Origin: an uncultured Alistipes sp.
GTDB taxonomy: Bacteria > Bacteroidota > Bacteroidia > Bacteroidales > Rikenellaceae
Direction: 5' to 3'
Assembly (NCBI GenBank): GCA_910584485.1
Contig: CAJUAV010000002.1
Span: forward strand, 186,001-250,000
DNA length: 64,000 nt
The translations under genes were made by a program, and so were the position numbers. Shown here one piece after another: positions 25,733 to 34,967 of this stretch. The notes under the pieces were generated by a model. The model made no database searches, had not been told where the DNA came from, and worked only from the letters and a program-made list of their open reading frames with translations. How positions within the stretch are numbered: position 1 is the first letter of the stretch; the number at the start of each line of letters is the position of its first letter.

Positions 25733-28078
25733 ATGAACAAACCTATCGTATGCGCCCTGCTGCTGGCCGCGACCCTCACGGCGTGCGGTCCGCGAACGCC
25801 GCAGCTCGGCAGCGCCCCGATCGACGAGGTGGTGGGCGCCCTGACGCTCGAAGAGAAGGCCCGCCTGGTCGTGGGCACCGGCATGGCCGGCTTCTCGGGC
25901 GAAAACGCCGTCGTCGGCGCGACACGCAAGCTGGTGCCGGGAGCCGCCGGCACGACCTACCCCGTCGAACGCCTCGGCATCCCCTCGGTCGTCCTGGCCG
26001 ACGGTCCCGCGGGACTGCGCATCGACCCCGAGCGCGAGAACGATCCGCAGACCTACTACTGCACCCACTTCCCCATCGGCACGCTGCTGGCGTCGACCTG
26101 GGACCGCGAGCTGGTCGAAGCGGTCGGTGAAGCGATCGGCAACGAGGTGCTCGAATACGGCACCGACGTGCTGCTCGCACCGGCCCTCAACATCCACCGC
26201 AACCCCCTCTGCGGCCGCAATTTCGAGTACTACTCGGAAGACCCCGTCGTCTCGGGGCGCATCGCGGCGGCCTACGTGCGCGGCGTGCAGCGCAACGGCG
26301 TAGGCACCTCCGTGAAACATTTCGCCCTCAACAACCAGGAGACCAACCGCATGGCCAACGATGCCCGCGTATCGCAGCGGGCCCTGCGCGAAATCTACCT
26401 CAAAGGGTTCGAAATCGTCGTCAGGGAGGCCGAGCCGTGGACGGTGATGTCCTCCTACAACTACCTGAACGGGGTCTACACCTCCGAAAATCCCGAGTTG
26501 CAGACAGCCATGCTGCGCGACGAGTGGGGTTTTCGCGGCATGGTCATGACCGACTGGTTCGGCGGCAAGGATGCCGTGGCGCAGATGGTCGCCGGCAACG
26601 ACATGCTGCAACCCGGAACAGAGAAGCAGTACGAGGCGACCGTCGCCGGCGTGCAGGAGGGGCGGCTCGACGAGGCCGTGCTCGACCGCAACGTGAAGCG
26701 CATCCTGGAGATGATCCAGCGCACGCCCCGCTTCCGCGGCTACCGCTACTCGAACAAGCCCGACCTGGAGGCGCACGCCGCCGTGACGCGCCGCAGCGCC
26801 ACCGAGGGCATGGTGCTGCTCAAGAACGCGGGCGAAGCGCTCCCGCTCGCAAGCGACGTGAAGCGCATCGCGCTGCTGGGCTGCACCTCCTACGACTTCA
26901 TCGCGGGCGGTACGGGTTCGGGCAACGTGAACCGCGCCTACACCGTCTCGCTGCTCGACGGACTGCGCCAGGCGGGCTACGAGCTCGACGAGACGCTGAA
27001 AAACGACTACGAGGCCCACATCGCCGCCGAGTACGAGCGCAACCGTCCCGACACGACCAACCGTTTCGCGATGTTCCTGCCGCGGCCGCGGCCGACCGAG
27101 CCGACCTTCTCCGCGGAGCGTCTGCAGGCGCTGGCCGCCGCCAACGACGTGGCGCTCGTCACGCTGGGCCGCACCTCGGGCGAGTTCCTCGACCGCAAAA
27201 AGGCCGATTTCGAACTGACGGGCGAGGAGAAGCGGCTGCTCGACGAGGTGTGCCGCGTCTTCCACGCCGCGGGCAAGCAGGTGGTGGTCGTGCTGAACAT
27301 CGGCGGGGTCATCGAGACCGCCTCTTGGAAGGAGCTGCCGGATGCGATCCTCTGCGCCTGGCAGGCCGGTCAGGAGGGCGGCAACAGCGTGGCCGACGTC
27401 TTGAGCGGCAAGGCCTCGCCCAGCGGCAAGCTGACGATGACCTTCCCCGTGCGCTTCGCCGACGCGGCCTCCTCGGCCAACTTCCCCGTCGACCTCGAGG
27501 CGGACATGGATATCACGAACAGCGGCGAGAAGAAGAACACCCTGCGCAACGTCGATTTCACCGACTACGAAGAGGACATCTACGTAGGCTACCGCTATTT
27601 CGACACCTTCGGCAAGGAGGTCTCCTACCCCTTCGGCTACGGACTCTCCTACACGACGTTCGACTACGCCGATGCGCAGGTGCGCACCGACGCGGACACG
27701 TGCGTCGTCACGCTCCGCATCACCAACACGGGCAAGCGGTCCGGCAAGGAGGTCGTGCAGCTCTACGCATCGGCCCCCGACCGCGCAACGGCCAACAAGC
27801 CCGAGAAGGAGCTGAAGGCCTTCGCCAAGACGCGCGAGCTGCAGCCGGGCGAGTCGCAGACCCTCGAGCTGAAGCTGCCGCAGGCGGAGCTGGCCTCGTT
27901 CGATGCGCAGGCATCGGCCTGGGTCGTCGCACCCGGGCGCTACGAGCTGCTGATAGGCGCTTCGTCGCGCGACATCCGCGCCCGACTGGCCGTCGAGGTC
28001 GCAGCGGCGCGCACCGAGACCCGCCGGCTGCTCGAACCCGTCGCGCCGCTGCGGCTGCTCGAGCGCACCGCCCGATAG
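25733..28078 (+). CDS. Glycoside hydrolase family 3 lipoprotein
   Basis: This 781-residue enzyme is likely an exo-acting beta-glycosidase (beta-glucosidase or beta-xylosidase type). The signal MNKPIVCALLLAATLTAC puts a lipidated Cys at 18. The GH3 N domain contains LADGPAGLRI, SVKHFALNNQETNR and the nucleophile Asp274 in GMVMTDWFGG. The GH3 C domain (about 345-580) contains EGMVLLKNAGEALPL and WQAGQEGGNSVADVLSGKA. A C-terminal fibronectin-III-like domain (about 660-740; VTLRITNTGKRSGKEVVQLY) completes the usual architecture. It is part of the PUL operon and may process imported oligosaccharides. Confidence 0.94.
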   Translation: MNKPIVCALLLAATLTACGPRTPQLGSAPIDEVVGALTLEEKARLVVGTGMAGFSGENAVVGATRKLVPGAAGTTYPVERLGIPSVVLADGPAGLRIDPERENDPQTYYCTHFPIGTLLASTWDRELVEAVGEAIGNEVLEYGTDVLLAPALNIHRNPLCGRNFEYYSEDPVVSGRIAAAYVRGVQRNGVGTSVKHFALNNQETNRMANDARVSQRALREIYLKGFEIVVREAEPWTVMSSYNYLNGVYTSENPELQTAMLRDEWGFRGMVMTDWFGGKDAVAQMVAGNDMLQPGTEKQYEATVAGVQEGRLDEAVLDRNVKRILEMIQRTPRFRGYRYSNKPDLEAHAAVTRRSATEGMVLLKNAGEALPLASDVKRIALLGCTSYDFIAGGTGSGNVNRAYTVSLLDGLRQAGYELDETLKNDYEAHIAAEYERNRPDTTNRFAMFLPRPRPTEPTFSAERLQALAAANDVALVTLGRTSGEFLDRKKADFELTGEEKRLLDEVCRVFHAAGKQVVVVLNIGGVIETASWKELPDAILCAWQAGQEGGNSVADVLSGKASPSGKLTMTFPVRFADAASSANFPVDLEADMDITNSGEKKNTLRNVDFTDYEEDIYVGYRYFDTFGKEVSYPFGYGLSYTTFDYADAQVRTDADTCVVTLRITNTGKRSGKEVVQLYASAPDRATANKPEKELKAFAKTRELQPGESQTLELKLPQAELASFDAQASAWVVAPGRYELLIGASSRDIRARLAVEVAAARTETRRLLEPVAPLRLLERTAR

Positions 28079-28218
28079 CCGCCCGCTTTTTCGCGTTCCC
28101 CGATGCCTGGGCATCCGCTGTTTGCAGATGCTCGGGCGGGGGACGAAAAAGGGCGCGCGCGAACGACGACACCGAAAAAAAGCGTATCTTTACCATACCC
28201 AATCCGAAACACCAGAAC
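28079..28218 (+). promoter_or_regulatory. Spacer between the two GH3 genes with a possible internal promoter
   Basis: This 140-bp gap contains a short inverted repeat (GATGC-CTGG-GCATC near 28100) and TATCTTTA at 28185-28192, one base off the -7 consensus, 27 nt before the next ATG. No TTTG lies at the right distance. A secondary promoter is possible but weak. Confidence 0.3.
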
Positions 28219-30702
28219 ATGAAAAGAACCCTGTTATTATGTTGCGCCATCGGCTCGCTGCTCTTACCCGCCACCCTGCGGGCCGACGGACGCGCGATTC
28301 CGCGCAACGACAAGATCGAACGGCTGGTCGAGAAACAGCTCCGCCGCATGACGCTCGACGAAAAGGTGGGCCAGATGTGCGAGCTCTCGATCGACCTGTT
28401 GCAGAAGCGCACCAACCCCTTCGCGGGGCTCGACCCGCGCACGGCGACGAAGGCCGACATCGAACGACTCCTCGAGAAATACGGCATCGCGCAGGAGTTC
28501 GACCTCTCGGGCGGCCTGACGCAGGATACGATGATGGCGATCTACATGCGCATCATGGCCATCGAAAATGCCGCCGGCTTCCGCCTGGACGAGGCGATGC
28601 TCGACACGGTCATCGGCACCTACAAGGTAGGTTCGATCCTCAACGTACCCGCCGGCGTGGCCCAGACGCCCGAAAAATGGCAGGAGATCATCCGCCGCAT
28701 CCAGGAGAAATCGATGGAGACGATGGGCATCCCCTGCATCTACGGCGTGGACCAGATCCACGGCACGACCTACACGCTGGGCGGCACCTTCTTCCCGCAG
28801 GGCGTCAACATGGGTGCGACCTTCAACCGCGCCCTGACGCGCGAAGGGGCCCGCATCTCGGCCTACGAGACGAAGGCGGGCAGCATTCCGTGGACCTACG
28901 CCCCCGTGGTGGACCTCGGACGCGACCCGCGCTGGCCGCGCATGTGGGAAAACTACGGCGAGGACTGCTACCTGAACGCCGAAATGGGGCGCGAGGCGGT
29001 GCTCGGCTTCCAGGGCGACGATCCGAACCGCATCGACGACCGGCACGTGGCCGCCTGCATGAAGCACTACATGGGCTACGGCGTCCCCGTGAGCGGCAAG
29101 GACCGCACCCCCTCGTCGATCACCGTCCAGGACCTGCGCGAGAAGCATTTCGCCCCCTACCTCGAAATGGTGAAGGCGGGAGCCCTCTCGCTGATGGTCA
29201 ACTCGTCGATGAACAACGGCCTGCCCATGCACGCCAACTACGAGCTGCTGACCCAATGGCTCAAGGAGGACCTCGGGTGGGACGGCATGATCGTCACCGA
29301 CTGGGCCGATATCAACAACCTCTACACGCGCGACCGCATCGCCAAGGACAAGAAGGAGGCGATCAAGCTCGCCATCAACGCGGGCATCGATATGTCGATG
29401 GATCCCTACGACTGGAAATTCTGCACCCTGCTCAAGGAGCTCGTCGAAGAGGGCGAGGTGCCCATGAGCCGCATCGACGATGCCGTGCGCCGCATTCTGC
29501 GCATGAAATATCGGCTGAACCTCTTCGAGAAGCCCTGCAACGACGTGAAGGATTTCCCGCTCTTCGGCAGCGAGGAGCACGCCGCCGCGGCGCTGCAGGC
29601 CGCCGAGGAGTCGCTCGTGCTGCTCAAGAACGCCGACGGCCTGCTGCCGCTGGCCAAGGGGACGAAGCTGCTCGTAACGGGGCCCAACGCCAACTCCATG
29701 CGGACGCTCAACGGCGGCTGGTCCTACTCGTGGCAGGGCGACAAGGCCGATGCCTGCGCCGCTGGCTACAACACGATTCTCGAAGCGCTGACCGCGAAAT
29801 TCGGGGCCGATAACGTCGCCTACGAAGCCGGCGTCACCTACAAGGAGGGCGGCAGCTGGTGGGAGGAGAACGCGCCCGAAATCGACAAGGCAGTGGCTGC
29901 GGCCGCAGGCGTCGACTGCATCGTGGCCTGCATCGGCGAGAACTCCTACTGCGAGACGCCGGGCAACCTGACGAACCTGACCCTCTCGGAGAATCAGACC
30001 GAATTGGTGAAGGCGCTGGCCCGCACCGGCAAGCCTATCATTCTGATTCTGAACGAAGGCCGTCCGCGCTTGGTAGCCCAAATCGAGCCCCTGGCCAAGG
30101 CCGTGGTCGACGTCATGCTGCCGGGCAACTACGGCGGCGATGCGCTGGCCAACCTGCTGGCGGGCGACGCCAATTTCAGCGGCAAACTGCCGTTCACCTA
30201 TCCGCGCGAAATCAATTCGCTCATCACCTACGACTACAAACCCTGCGAACACATCGGCAAACAGATGGAGGGGGCCTACAACTACGACGCCCAGGTGGCC
30301 GTGCAATGGGCCTTCGGCTACGGCAAGAGCTATACCGATTTCGCCTATGCCGATTTCGAGGTCGACAAGCGGGAGTTCACGGCCGACGACGTGCTGACCT
30401 TCACGGTCGACGTGACCAACACGGGCAAACGTGCGGGCAAGGAGAGCGTGCTGCTGTTCAGCAGCGACCTGGTGGCTTCGCTCTCGCCCGACAACCGCCG
30501 TCTGCGCGCCTTCGAAAAGATCGAGCTGCAACCCGGCGAGACGAAGCGCGTGACGCTGAAGCTGAAAGGCTCCGACCTCGCCTTCGTGGGCTACGACGGC
30601 AAATGGGTCCTCGAAAAGGGCGATTTCCGCATGCAGGCGGGCGACCGCACCCTGCAGATCGTCTGCAAGGAGGGCCGAAAATGGACGACGCCCAACCGAT
30701 AG
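28219..30702 (+). CDS. Glycoside hydrolase family 3 enzyme (periplasmic)
   Basis: The 827-residue protein has a type-I signal (MKRTLLLCCAIGSLLLPATL, cleavage after RA) rather than a lipobox, so it is probably soluble in the periplasm. GH3 N-domain motifs are GVDQIHGTTYTLGGTFFPQG, WTYAPVVDLGRDPRWPRMWE, CMKHYMGYG and the nucleophile Asp361 in GMIVTDWADI. The C domain carries ESLVLLKNADGLLPL and LPGNYGGDALANLLAG, and a fibronectin-III-like tail (VDVTNTGKRAGKESVLLF) ends the protein. The motif set is close to beta-glucosidases active on beta-glucans. It is the last gene of the locus, before a strong terminator. Confidence 0.94.
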   Translation: MKRTLLLCCAIGSLLLPATLRADGRAIPRNDKIERLVEKQLRRMTLDEKVGQMCELSIDLLQKRTNPFAGLDPRTATKADIERLLEKYGIAQEFDLSGGLTQDTMMAIYMRIMAIENAAGFRLDEAMLDTVIGTYKVGSILNVPAGVAQTPEKWQEIIRRIQEKSMETMGIPCIYGVDQIHGTTYTLGGTFFPQGVNMGATFNRALTREGARISAYETKAGSIPWTYAPVVDLGRDPRWPRMWENYGEDCYLNAEMGREAVLGFQGDDPNRIDDRHVAACMKHYMGYGVPVSGKDRTPSSITVQDLREKHFAPYLEMVKAGALSLMVNSSMNNGLPMHANYELLTQWLKEDLGWDGMIVTDWADINNLYTRDRIAKDKKEAIKLAINAGIDMSMDPYDWKFCTLLKELVEEGEVPMSRIDDAVRRILRMKYRLNLFEKPCNDVKDFPLFGSEEHAAAALQAAEESLVLLKNADGLLPLAKGTKLLVTGPNANSMRTLNGGWSYSWQGDKADACAAGYNTILEALTAKFGADNVAYEAGVTYKEGGSWWEENAPEIDKAVAAAAGVDCIVACIGENSYCETPGNLTNLTLSENQTELVKALARTGKPIILILNEGRPRLVAQIEPLAKAVVDVMLPGNYGGDALANLLAGDANFSGKLPFTYPREINSLITYDYKPCEHIGKQMEGAYNYDAQVAVQWAFGYGKSYTDFAYADFEVDKREFTADDVLTFTVDVTNTGKRAGKESVLLFSSDLVASLSPDNRRLRAFEKIELQPGETKRVTLKLKGSDLAFVGYDGKWVLEKGDFRMQAGDRTLQIVCKEGRKWTTPNR

Positions 30703-30725
30703 GCTGCGCAGCGTCTTTTCGCACG

Positions 30726-30760
30726 GAGGCTCGGCGGTTTTTCCGCCGGGCCTCTTTTTT
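30726..30760 (+). terminator. Intrinsic terminator of the PUL operon
   Basis: A 12-bp stem (GAGGCTCGGCGG with CCGCCGGGCCTC) closes a TTTTTT loop and is followed by TTTTTT (30755-30760). Confidence 0.9.
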
Positions 30761-30878
30761 CGCCGTGTGCAGGCGAAGCGCAAACGGCGCATCGACGGTG
30801 CGCGGGCCGCGAGAGCGAAAAGACGTGGGCGCGGCAGCCCCGAAGGCGCAGCAGCTTCCGAACCAAGTTCGCGCCCCC

Positions 30879-31042
30879 GAACCGCGGGGAAGCCCACCCT
30901 GCACTGCGGCAAAGCCCACTCTGCACCGCGCCACACCACCCCACGCCACAACAAAGCCCATCCCGAACCGCAGGAAAGCCCACCCTGCGCTACGGCAAAG
31001 CCCACTCTACGCCGCGCCATACCACCCCACGCCGCACTGCCG
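30879..31042. repeat. Degenerate 21-22 bp tandem repeat array (VNTR-like)
   Basis: Units of the form AAAGCCCACCCTGCACTGCGG, with variants, are repeated about seven times. They are organised as two higher-order copies of 86 bp starting at 30879 and 30965. The rest of the 30761-31177 gap is GC-rich with no convincing gene. Open frames across the array give Gly/Trp/Arg-rich repeats and are treated as non-coding. Confidence 0.7.
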
Positions 31043-31177
31043 CAAAAACGACCGGTCCGAGCCTCGGCGCACCGCCCTCCCCCAACCGCAAAACGCGCCC
31101 CTACCTGCTCCGCACCGCCATCCCGCACCGAACGAGCGCATACGCCGTATCGCGCCCGCCCCTACAGGACAACACGA

Positions 31178-31214
31178 CAACGCCCCGCTTCGCATGATGC
31201 GAAGCGGGGCGTTG
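31178..31214 (-). terminator. Hairpin after the OmpH operon
   Basis: An 18-bp perfect inverted repeat (CAACGCCCCGCTTCGCAT and its complement) with a single central base lies 23 bp after the ompH stop. There is no long U-tract on either strand, so it may act as a 3'-end stabiliser as much as a terminator. Confidence 0.65.
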
Positions 31215-31236
31215 CAAAAAGGAAGGAATCGCTCCT

Positions 31237-31752
31237 TTACTCGGTGATGCCGAGCTCTTTCTTGACCAGCGGGGCGATGTCCGTCAGGGCAGCCTCGTCG
31301 AAATAGGCCAGCGAACCCGCCGTCACGTCGAAGACGACCAGATAGCCGCCCGCCTTGCCGACGGCATCGATGGCGGCCTTCGCCTTCTCGGCGATCGGGG
31401 CCATCAGCTCCTGGTATTTCTTCTGGTACTCCTGCTGGGCCATCTGCTCGAACTCCGTGGCACGCGTACGCATGTCGTTCAGCTCCTTCTGCTTGATCTG
31501 CGCCACAGCCTCGGTCATCGTCGAAAGGTTCTTCTGGAACTCCTGCATCTTGTTGTTGAACTCGACGTTCAACCCCTCAAGCGTCTCCTGCATATCCTTG
31601 ACGAAGGCCTCCATGTTGGTCTGCATCTCCTTGGCTTCGGGCATCGCAGCGACAATCTCGGCCGTGTTGATGCGGCCGAATTTCTGTGCGAAGAGCGACG
31701 ATGCACTCATTACGCAGACAACCGCAAGGGTTAGTTTAAGCAATTTTTTCAT
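31237..31752 (-). CDS. OmpH/Skp-family periplasmic chaperone (second copy)
   Basis: This 171-residue protein has a signal peptide (MKKLLKLTLAVVCVMSASSLFA, mature QKFGRINTAEI). A long alpha-helical region (about 40-120), rich in Glu/Gln/Met (EMQTNMEAFVKDMQETLEGL), would form the tentacles of a Skp trimer. Skp/OmpH chaperones hold unfolded outer-membrane proteins on the way to BamA. It is a paralogue of the gene 39 bp upstream, and the order uppS-bamA-ompH-ompH is typical of Bacteroidales. Confidence 0.92.
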   Translation of the reverse strand: MKKLLKLTLAVVCVMSASSLFAQKFGRINTAEIVAAMPEAKEMQTNMEAFVKDMQETLEGLNVEFNNKMQEFQKNLSTMTEAVAQIKQKELNDMRTRATEFEQMAQQEYQKKYQELMAPIAEKAKAAIDAVGKAGGYLVVFDVTAGSLAYFDEAALTDIAPLVKKELGITE

Positions 31753-31791
31753 ACGATAAGGATGGTGTTAAGTTTGTTGTATTGCGATGAA

Positions 31792-32295
31792 TTATTTCAG
31801 CCGATCGATGATCTGCTGCGTCCGCTCGACGCGCTCGGCCTTGTAGAGCAGCGTCGGATTGTTCGACGAATCGAGCACCAGATCGGCACCCACCGATTTG
31901 GCATAGGCCTCGATCGCGGCGAAGACGCGCTCCTGAATCGGCTTGATCCGCTGCACGCGCTGCTTCATCAGCTCGCCGTCGTTGCCGAAAAGGCTCTCCT
32001 GGAACTTGCCGGCCTCCTCCTCCTTCTGGATGATGACATCCTCGAAGGTCTGGCGCGTGGCGGCGTTGAGCGAAGCCTTCTGCCCCTGGTAGCTGTTGTA
32101 GAGCGTCTCGACCTCCTTGAATTTCTCGTCGACCTGCTTCTGGTACTGCTCGGCGAGCTTATCCAGCTCGGCGATGGCCGTATTGTAGGCGGCGACCGAC
32201 TTGAAGATCTTTTCGCTGTTCACGACGATGTAGTTCTGCGCCGAAACGACGGCGGCCGAAAGCGCGAGGGCGATCGTTAAAATCAACTTTTTCAT
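31792..32295 (-). CDS. OmpH/Skp-family periplasmic chaperone (first copy)
   Basis: This 167-residue protein has a signal peptide (MKKLILTIALALSAAVVSAQ), the OmpH start YIVVNSEKIFKSVAAY and helical arms (LDKLAEQYQKQVDEKFKEVE). It ends with the conserved beta element GADLVLDSSNNPTLLYKAER. It lies directly after bamA, and its job is probably to deliver outer-membrane proteins to the BAM complex. Confidence 0.92.
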   Translation of the reverse strand: MKKLILTIALALSAAVVSAQNYIVVNSEKIFKSVAAYNTAIAELDKLAEQYQKQVDEKFKEVETLYNSYQGQKASLNAATRQTFEDVIIQKEEEAGKFQESLFGNDGELMKQRVQRIKPIQERVFAAIEAYAKSVGADLVLDSSNNPTLLYKAERVERTQQIIDRLK

Positions 32296-32378
32296 GATGC
32301 ACTGTCTTTTAAATGGGGAGCCCCTGTCGGGCAGGGACCCGTTCCCCGTTCTTCAAATATGCTGCCGCAATGCGCGCG

Positions 32379-34928
32379 TCAGAACTGCTGGCCCATCGTA
32401 AAGTGGAACTGGCCGCCGCTCTTCTTCGTGCTGCCCGCGGGGGCGTCGAAGCCGTAACCCCAGTCGATGCCGAGCATGCCGACCACCGGCAGGTAGAGAC
32501 GGACGCCGAAGCCCGCCGAGCGCTTGATCTTGAAGGGCGAGAACGATTTCCACGAGTCGAACGCGTTGCCGCCCTCCAGGAAGCCCAGTACGTAGATCTG
32601 CGACGAAGGCTTCAGGATAACCGGATAACGCAGTTCGGCCGTATATTTATTGTATCCCACGGCATAATATTCGTTCACGGGGTCGAGGGCACCGTCCTCG
32701 TAACCGCGCATCGAGATGATGTCGATACCGTAGATGTTGTAACCCGACATGCCGTCACCGCCCACCTCGAAGCGCTCGAAGGGCGAGACCTTGTCCTTGT
32801 TGTAGTTGCCCAGATAACCCATCTCGGCACGGAGCATGAGGACGAGGTTCTGGTTGCGCGAGAGGGGCTGGAACCACTGCGACTTGAGCTGCCACTTATG
32901 GAACTCGATCCACTTGTAGCGTTCGCTGTCGGGCATGTTCTTGTCCGAATAGTCCTTGCCGTCCCAGAGCGAATAGGGAGGCGTCAGCTGCAGCGACACG
33001 CTGAACTCCGAACCGCGGCGCGGGTAGATCGGCTGGTCGACCGAGTTGCGCGAGAAGACGAACTTGAGCGAGAAGAGGTTCGCGGCGCCGTTGGTCATGA
33101 TGAACGAGTTCCAGTTCTTCAGGTCGTAGCGCTCGTAGTTGGCCTCGGCGTAGAACGAGAAATAGGGATCGGGCCACGTCAGACGCTTGCCCAGACCCGC
33201 GGCCACGCCGTAGGTGCGGAAGTGCATCGTCGAGGTCTGCCAGACGTAGTAGGCGTTGTTCTGCTCGGAGATGTGGGCCGAGAAGGTGAACGAATTGGGC
33301 TTCTTGCCGCCCAGCCACGGGTCGGTGAAGCTCACGGCGAAGGCTTTGTAATAGGTGCCGTTCGTCTGGGCCGTGAGCGAGAGGCGCTGGTTCTGTCCCA
33401 TCGGGTAGGGACGCCAGGCGCCCTTCTTGAACATGTTCTTGACCGACAGGTTGTTGAAGGTGATTCCGACCGAGCCGACGAAGGTGCCCGAGCCCCAGCC
33501 GCCCGCGATGTTGAACTGGTCGGAGGCCTGCTCCTCGAGGGGCCAGTTGACGTCGACCAGCTCGTTCGAGACGGGTTTGATGTCGGGCATGATCGATTCG
33601 GGGTTGAAATGGCCCATCGAACCGAGCATGCGGATCGTCTGCATGAGCATCGAACGGTCGTAGAGCTCGCCCGGGCGGGTGTAGAGCTCGCGGCGGATCA
33701 CCTCGTCGTCGACACGCTGGTTGCCCGTGATGCCGACGTTGTTGATCGTGAACTGCTTGCCCTCGAAGACCTTCACCTCGATGTCGATCGAGTCGGGGCC
33801 CACGATCGTCTCGGCGGGTTCGATCTGCGAGGTGAGGTAGCCGTTGTTCTGGTAGAGCGACTTGATCGACGAATCCTCGGGGTTCTCCTCGCGGCCGATG
33901 CCGAGGCGCTTGTGCATCGATTTCTTGTCGTAGGTGTCGCCCTGCTTGACGGCGAACATGCGTTGCAGCTCCTCGGTTTCGTAGACCGAGTTGCCGACCC
34001 ACGAGACGTTGCGGATATAGTACTTGTTGCCCTCCGAAAGGTCGATGTCGATGCCGAGGCGGTTGGGCGAAATGAAATAGATCGAGTCGCGCACGACGGT
34101 CGCGTTGCGGTAACCCTTCGAGTTGTAGAAATCGATCAGCAGCTCCTTGTCATCGGCGTAGTCCGCCTCGCGGAGCTTGGCCCCCTTGAAGAAATTGAGG
34201 CTCTTCTGGTGGGTCTTCTTGAAGGTGCGGCGCAGGCGCTTCTCCTTGAAGGTGTCGTTACCCGTGAAGCGGATGCGGCCGATCTTGACGCGCTCCTTGC
34301 GATCGATCAGGAAGGTGACGGTGGCGTATTGCGCGCGCGCCGAGTCCTGGTCGATGCGGTAGGTCACCTCCGCGTTGCGGAAGCCCTTCTCCTTCCAGTA
34401 CTCCTTGATGAGCTTCACGTTCTTGTCGAGGATGTAATCCGACAGCTCGCTGTTGCGCTTCAGTTGCAGCTTCTCGGCGAGGTCCTTTTTCTTGCCGTTC
34501 GAGATGCCCTCGAATTTCCACTCGTAGACGCGCGGACGCTCGCGCAGGAAGAGCTCCAGATCGAGGCTGTCGCCCTCGATGTCGGCACCCACCTTCACGT
34601 CGGCGAAATAGCGCTGGCTCCAGAGGCGCGTGATGACGTTCGAAATGAAATTGCTCGGCAGGTAGATCGTGTCGCCGTCGATCAGCCCCGCCGAGGCCTT
34701 CACCAGGTCGGGGTCGAGGTGCTCCAGCCCGCGCACGTTCACCTTGCGGATGACGTACCGCTGCTGGCGGCCCGTGTTGCGCAGCATGGGGGCGTCTTCG
34801 GGAAAGGGTCGCGCCAGGGCCGTCGAGTCGGCGTCGCGCAGCGCGGCGCCCGTCGGAAAGGCCGTCGCCGGCAGCAGGCTCAAGAGGGCCGCGGCCGCCG
34901 AGGCGCATATCGTTCGTAAGTAGTTCAT
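32379..34928 (-). CDS. bamA: BamA outer-membrane protein assembly factor
   Basis: The 849-residue Omp85 protein inserts beta-barrels into the outer membrane. From the ATG at 34928 it has a signal peptide (NYLRTICASAAAALLSLLPA) and about five POTRA repeats (about 45-450; VNVRGLEHLDPDLVKA, RIRFTGNDTFKEKRLRRTF, VSWVGNSVYETEELQRMF, NNVGITGNQRVDDEVIRREL). The 16-strand barrel follows (about 480-849) and ends in Phe (FHFTMGQQF), as needed for recognition by BAM. It starts 39 bp after uppS. The genes around it form an envelope-biogenesis operon. Confidence 0.95.
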   Translation of the reverse strand: MNYLRTICASAAAALLSLLPATAFPTGAALRDADSTALARPFPEDAPMLRNTGRQQRYVIRKVNVRGLEHLDPDLVKASAGLIDGDTIYLPSNFISNVITRLWSQRYFADVKVGADIEGDSLDLELFLRERPRVYEWKFEGISNGKKKDLAEKLQLKRNSELSDYILDKNVKLIKEYWKEKGFRNAEVTYRIDQDSARAQYATVTFLIDRKERVKIGRIRFTGNDTFKEKRLRRTFKKTHQKSLNFFKGAKLREADYADDKELLIDFYNSKGYRNATVVRDSIYFISPNRLGIDIDLSEGNKYYIRNVSWVGNSVYETEELQRMFAVKQGDTYDKKSMHKRLGIGREENPEDSSIKSLYQNNGYLTSQIEPAETIVGPDSIDIEVKVFEGKQFTINNVGITGNQRVDDEVIRRELYTRPGELYDRSMLMQTIRMLGSMGHFNPESIMPDIKPVSNELVDVNWPLEEQASDQFNIAGGWGSGTFVGSVGITFNNLSVKNMFKKGAWRPYPMGQNQRLSLTAQTNGTYYKAFAVSFTDPWLGGKKPNSFTFSAHISEQNNAYYVWQTSTMHFRTYGVAAGLGKRLTWPDPYFSFYAEANYERYDLKNWNSFIMTNGAANLFSLKFVFSRNSVDQPIYPRRGSEFSVSLQLTPPYSLWDGKDYSDKNMPDSERYKWIEFHKWQLKSQWFQPLSRNQNLVLMLRAEMGYLGNYNKDKVSPFERFEVGGDGMSGYNIYGIDIISMRGYEDGALDPVNEYYAVGYNKYTAELRYPVILKPSSQIYVLGFLEGGNAFDSWKSFSPFKIKRSAGFGVRLYLPVVGMLGIDWGYGFDAPAGSTKKSGGQFHFTMGQQF

Positions 34929-34967
34929 CGTCTCTCGAAACAAATCTTCGTCAGTCGTTTTCGTTGC

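Noticed and set aside
30703..31247. Open frames with Gly/Trp/Arg-rich repeats (possible collagen-like protein)
   Set aside because: The repeats follow the 21-22 bp DNA period in all frames, no signal or conserved domain is present, and terminators flank the region on both sides.
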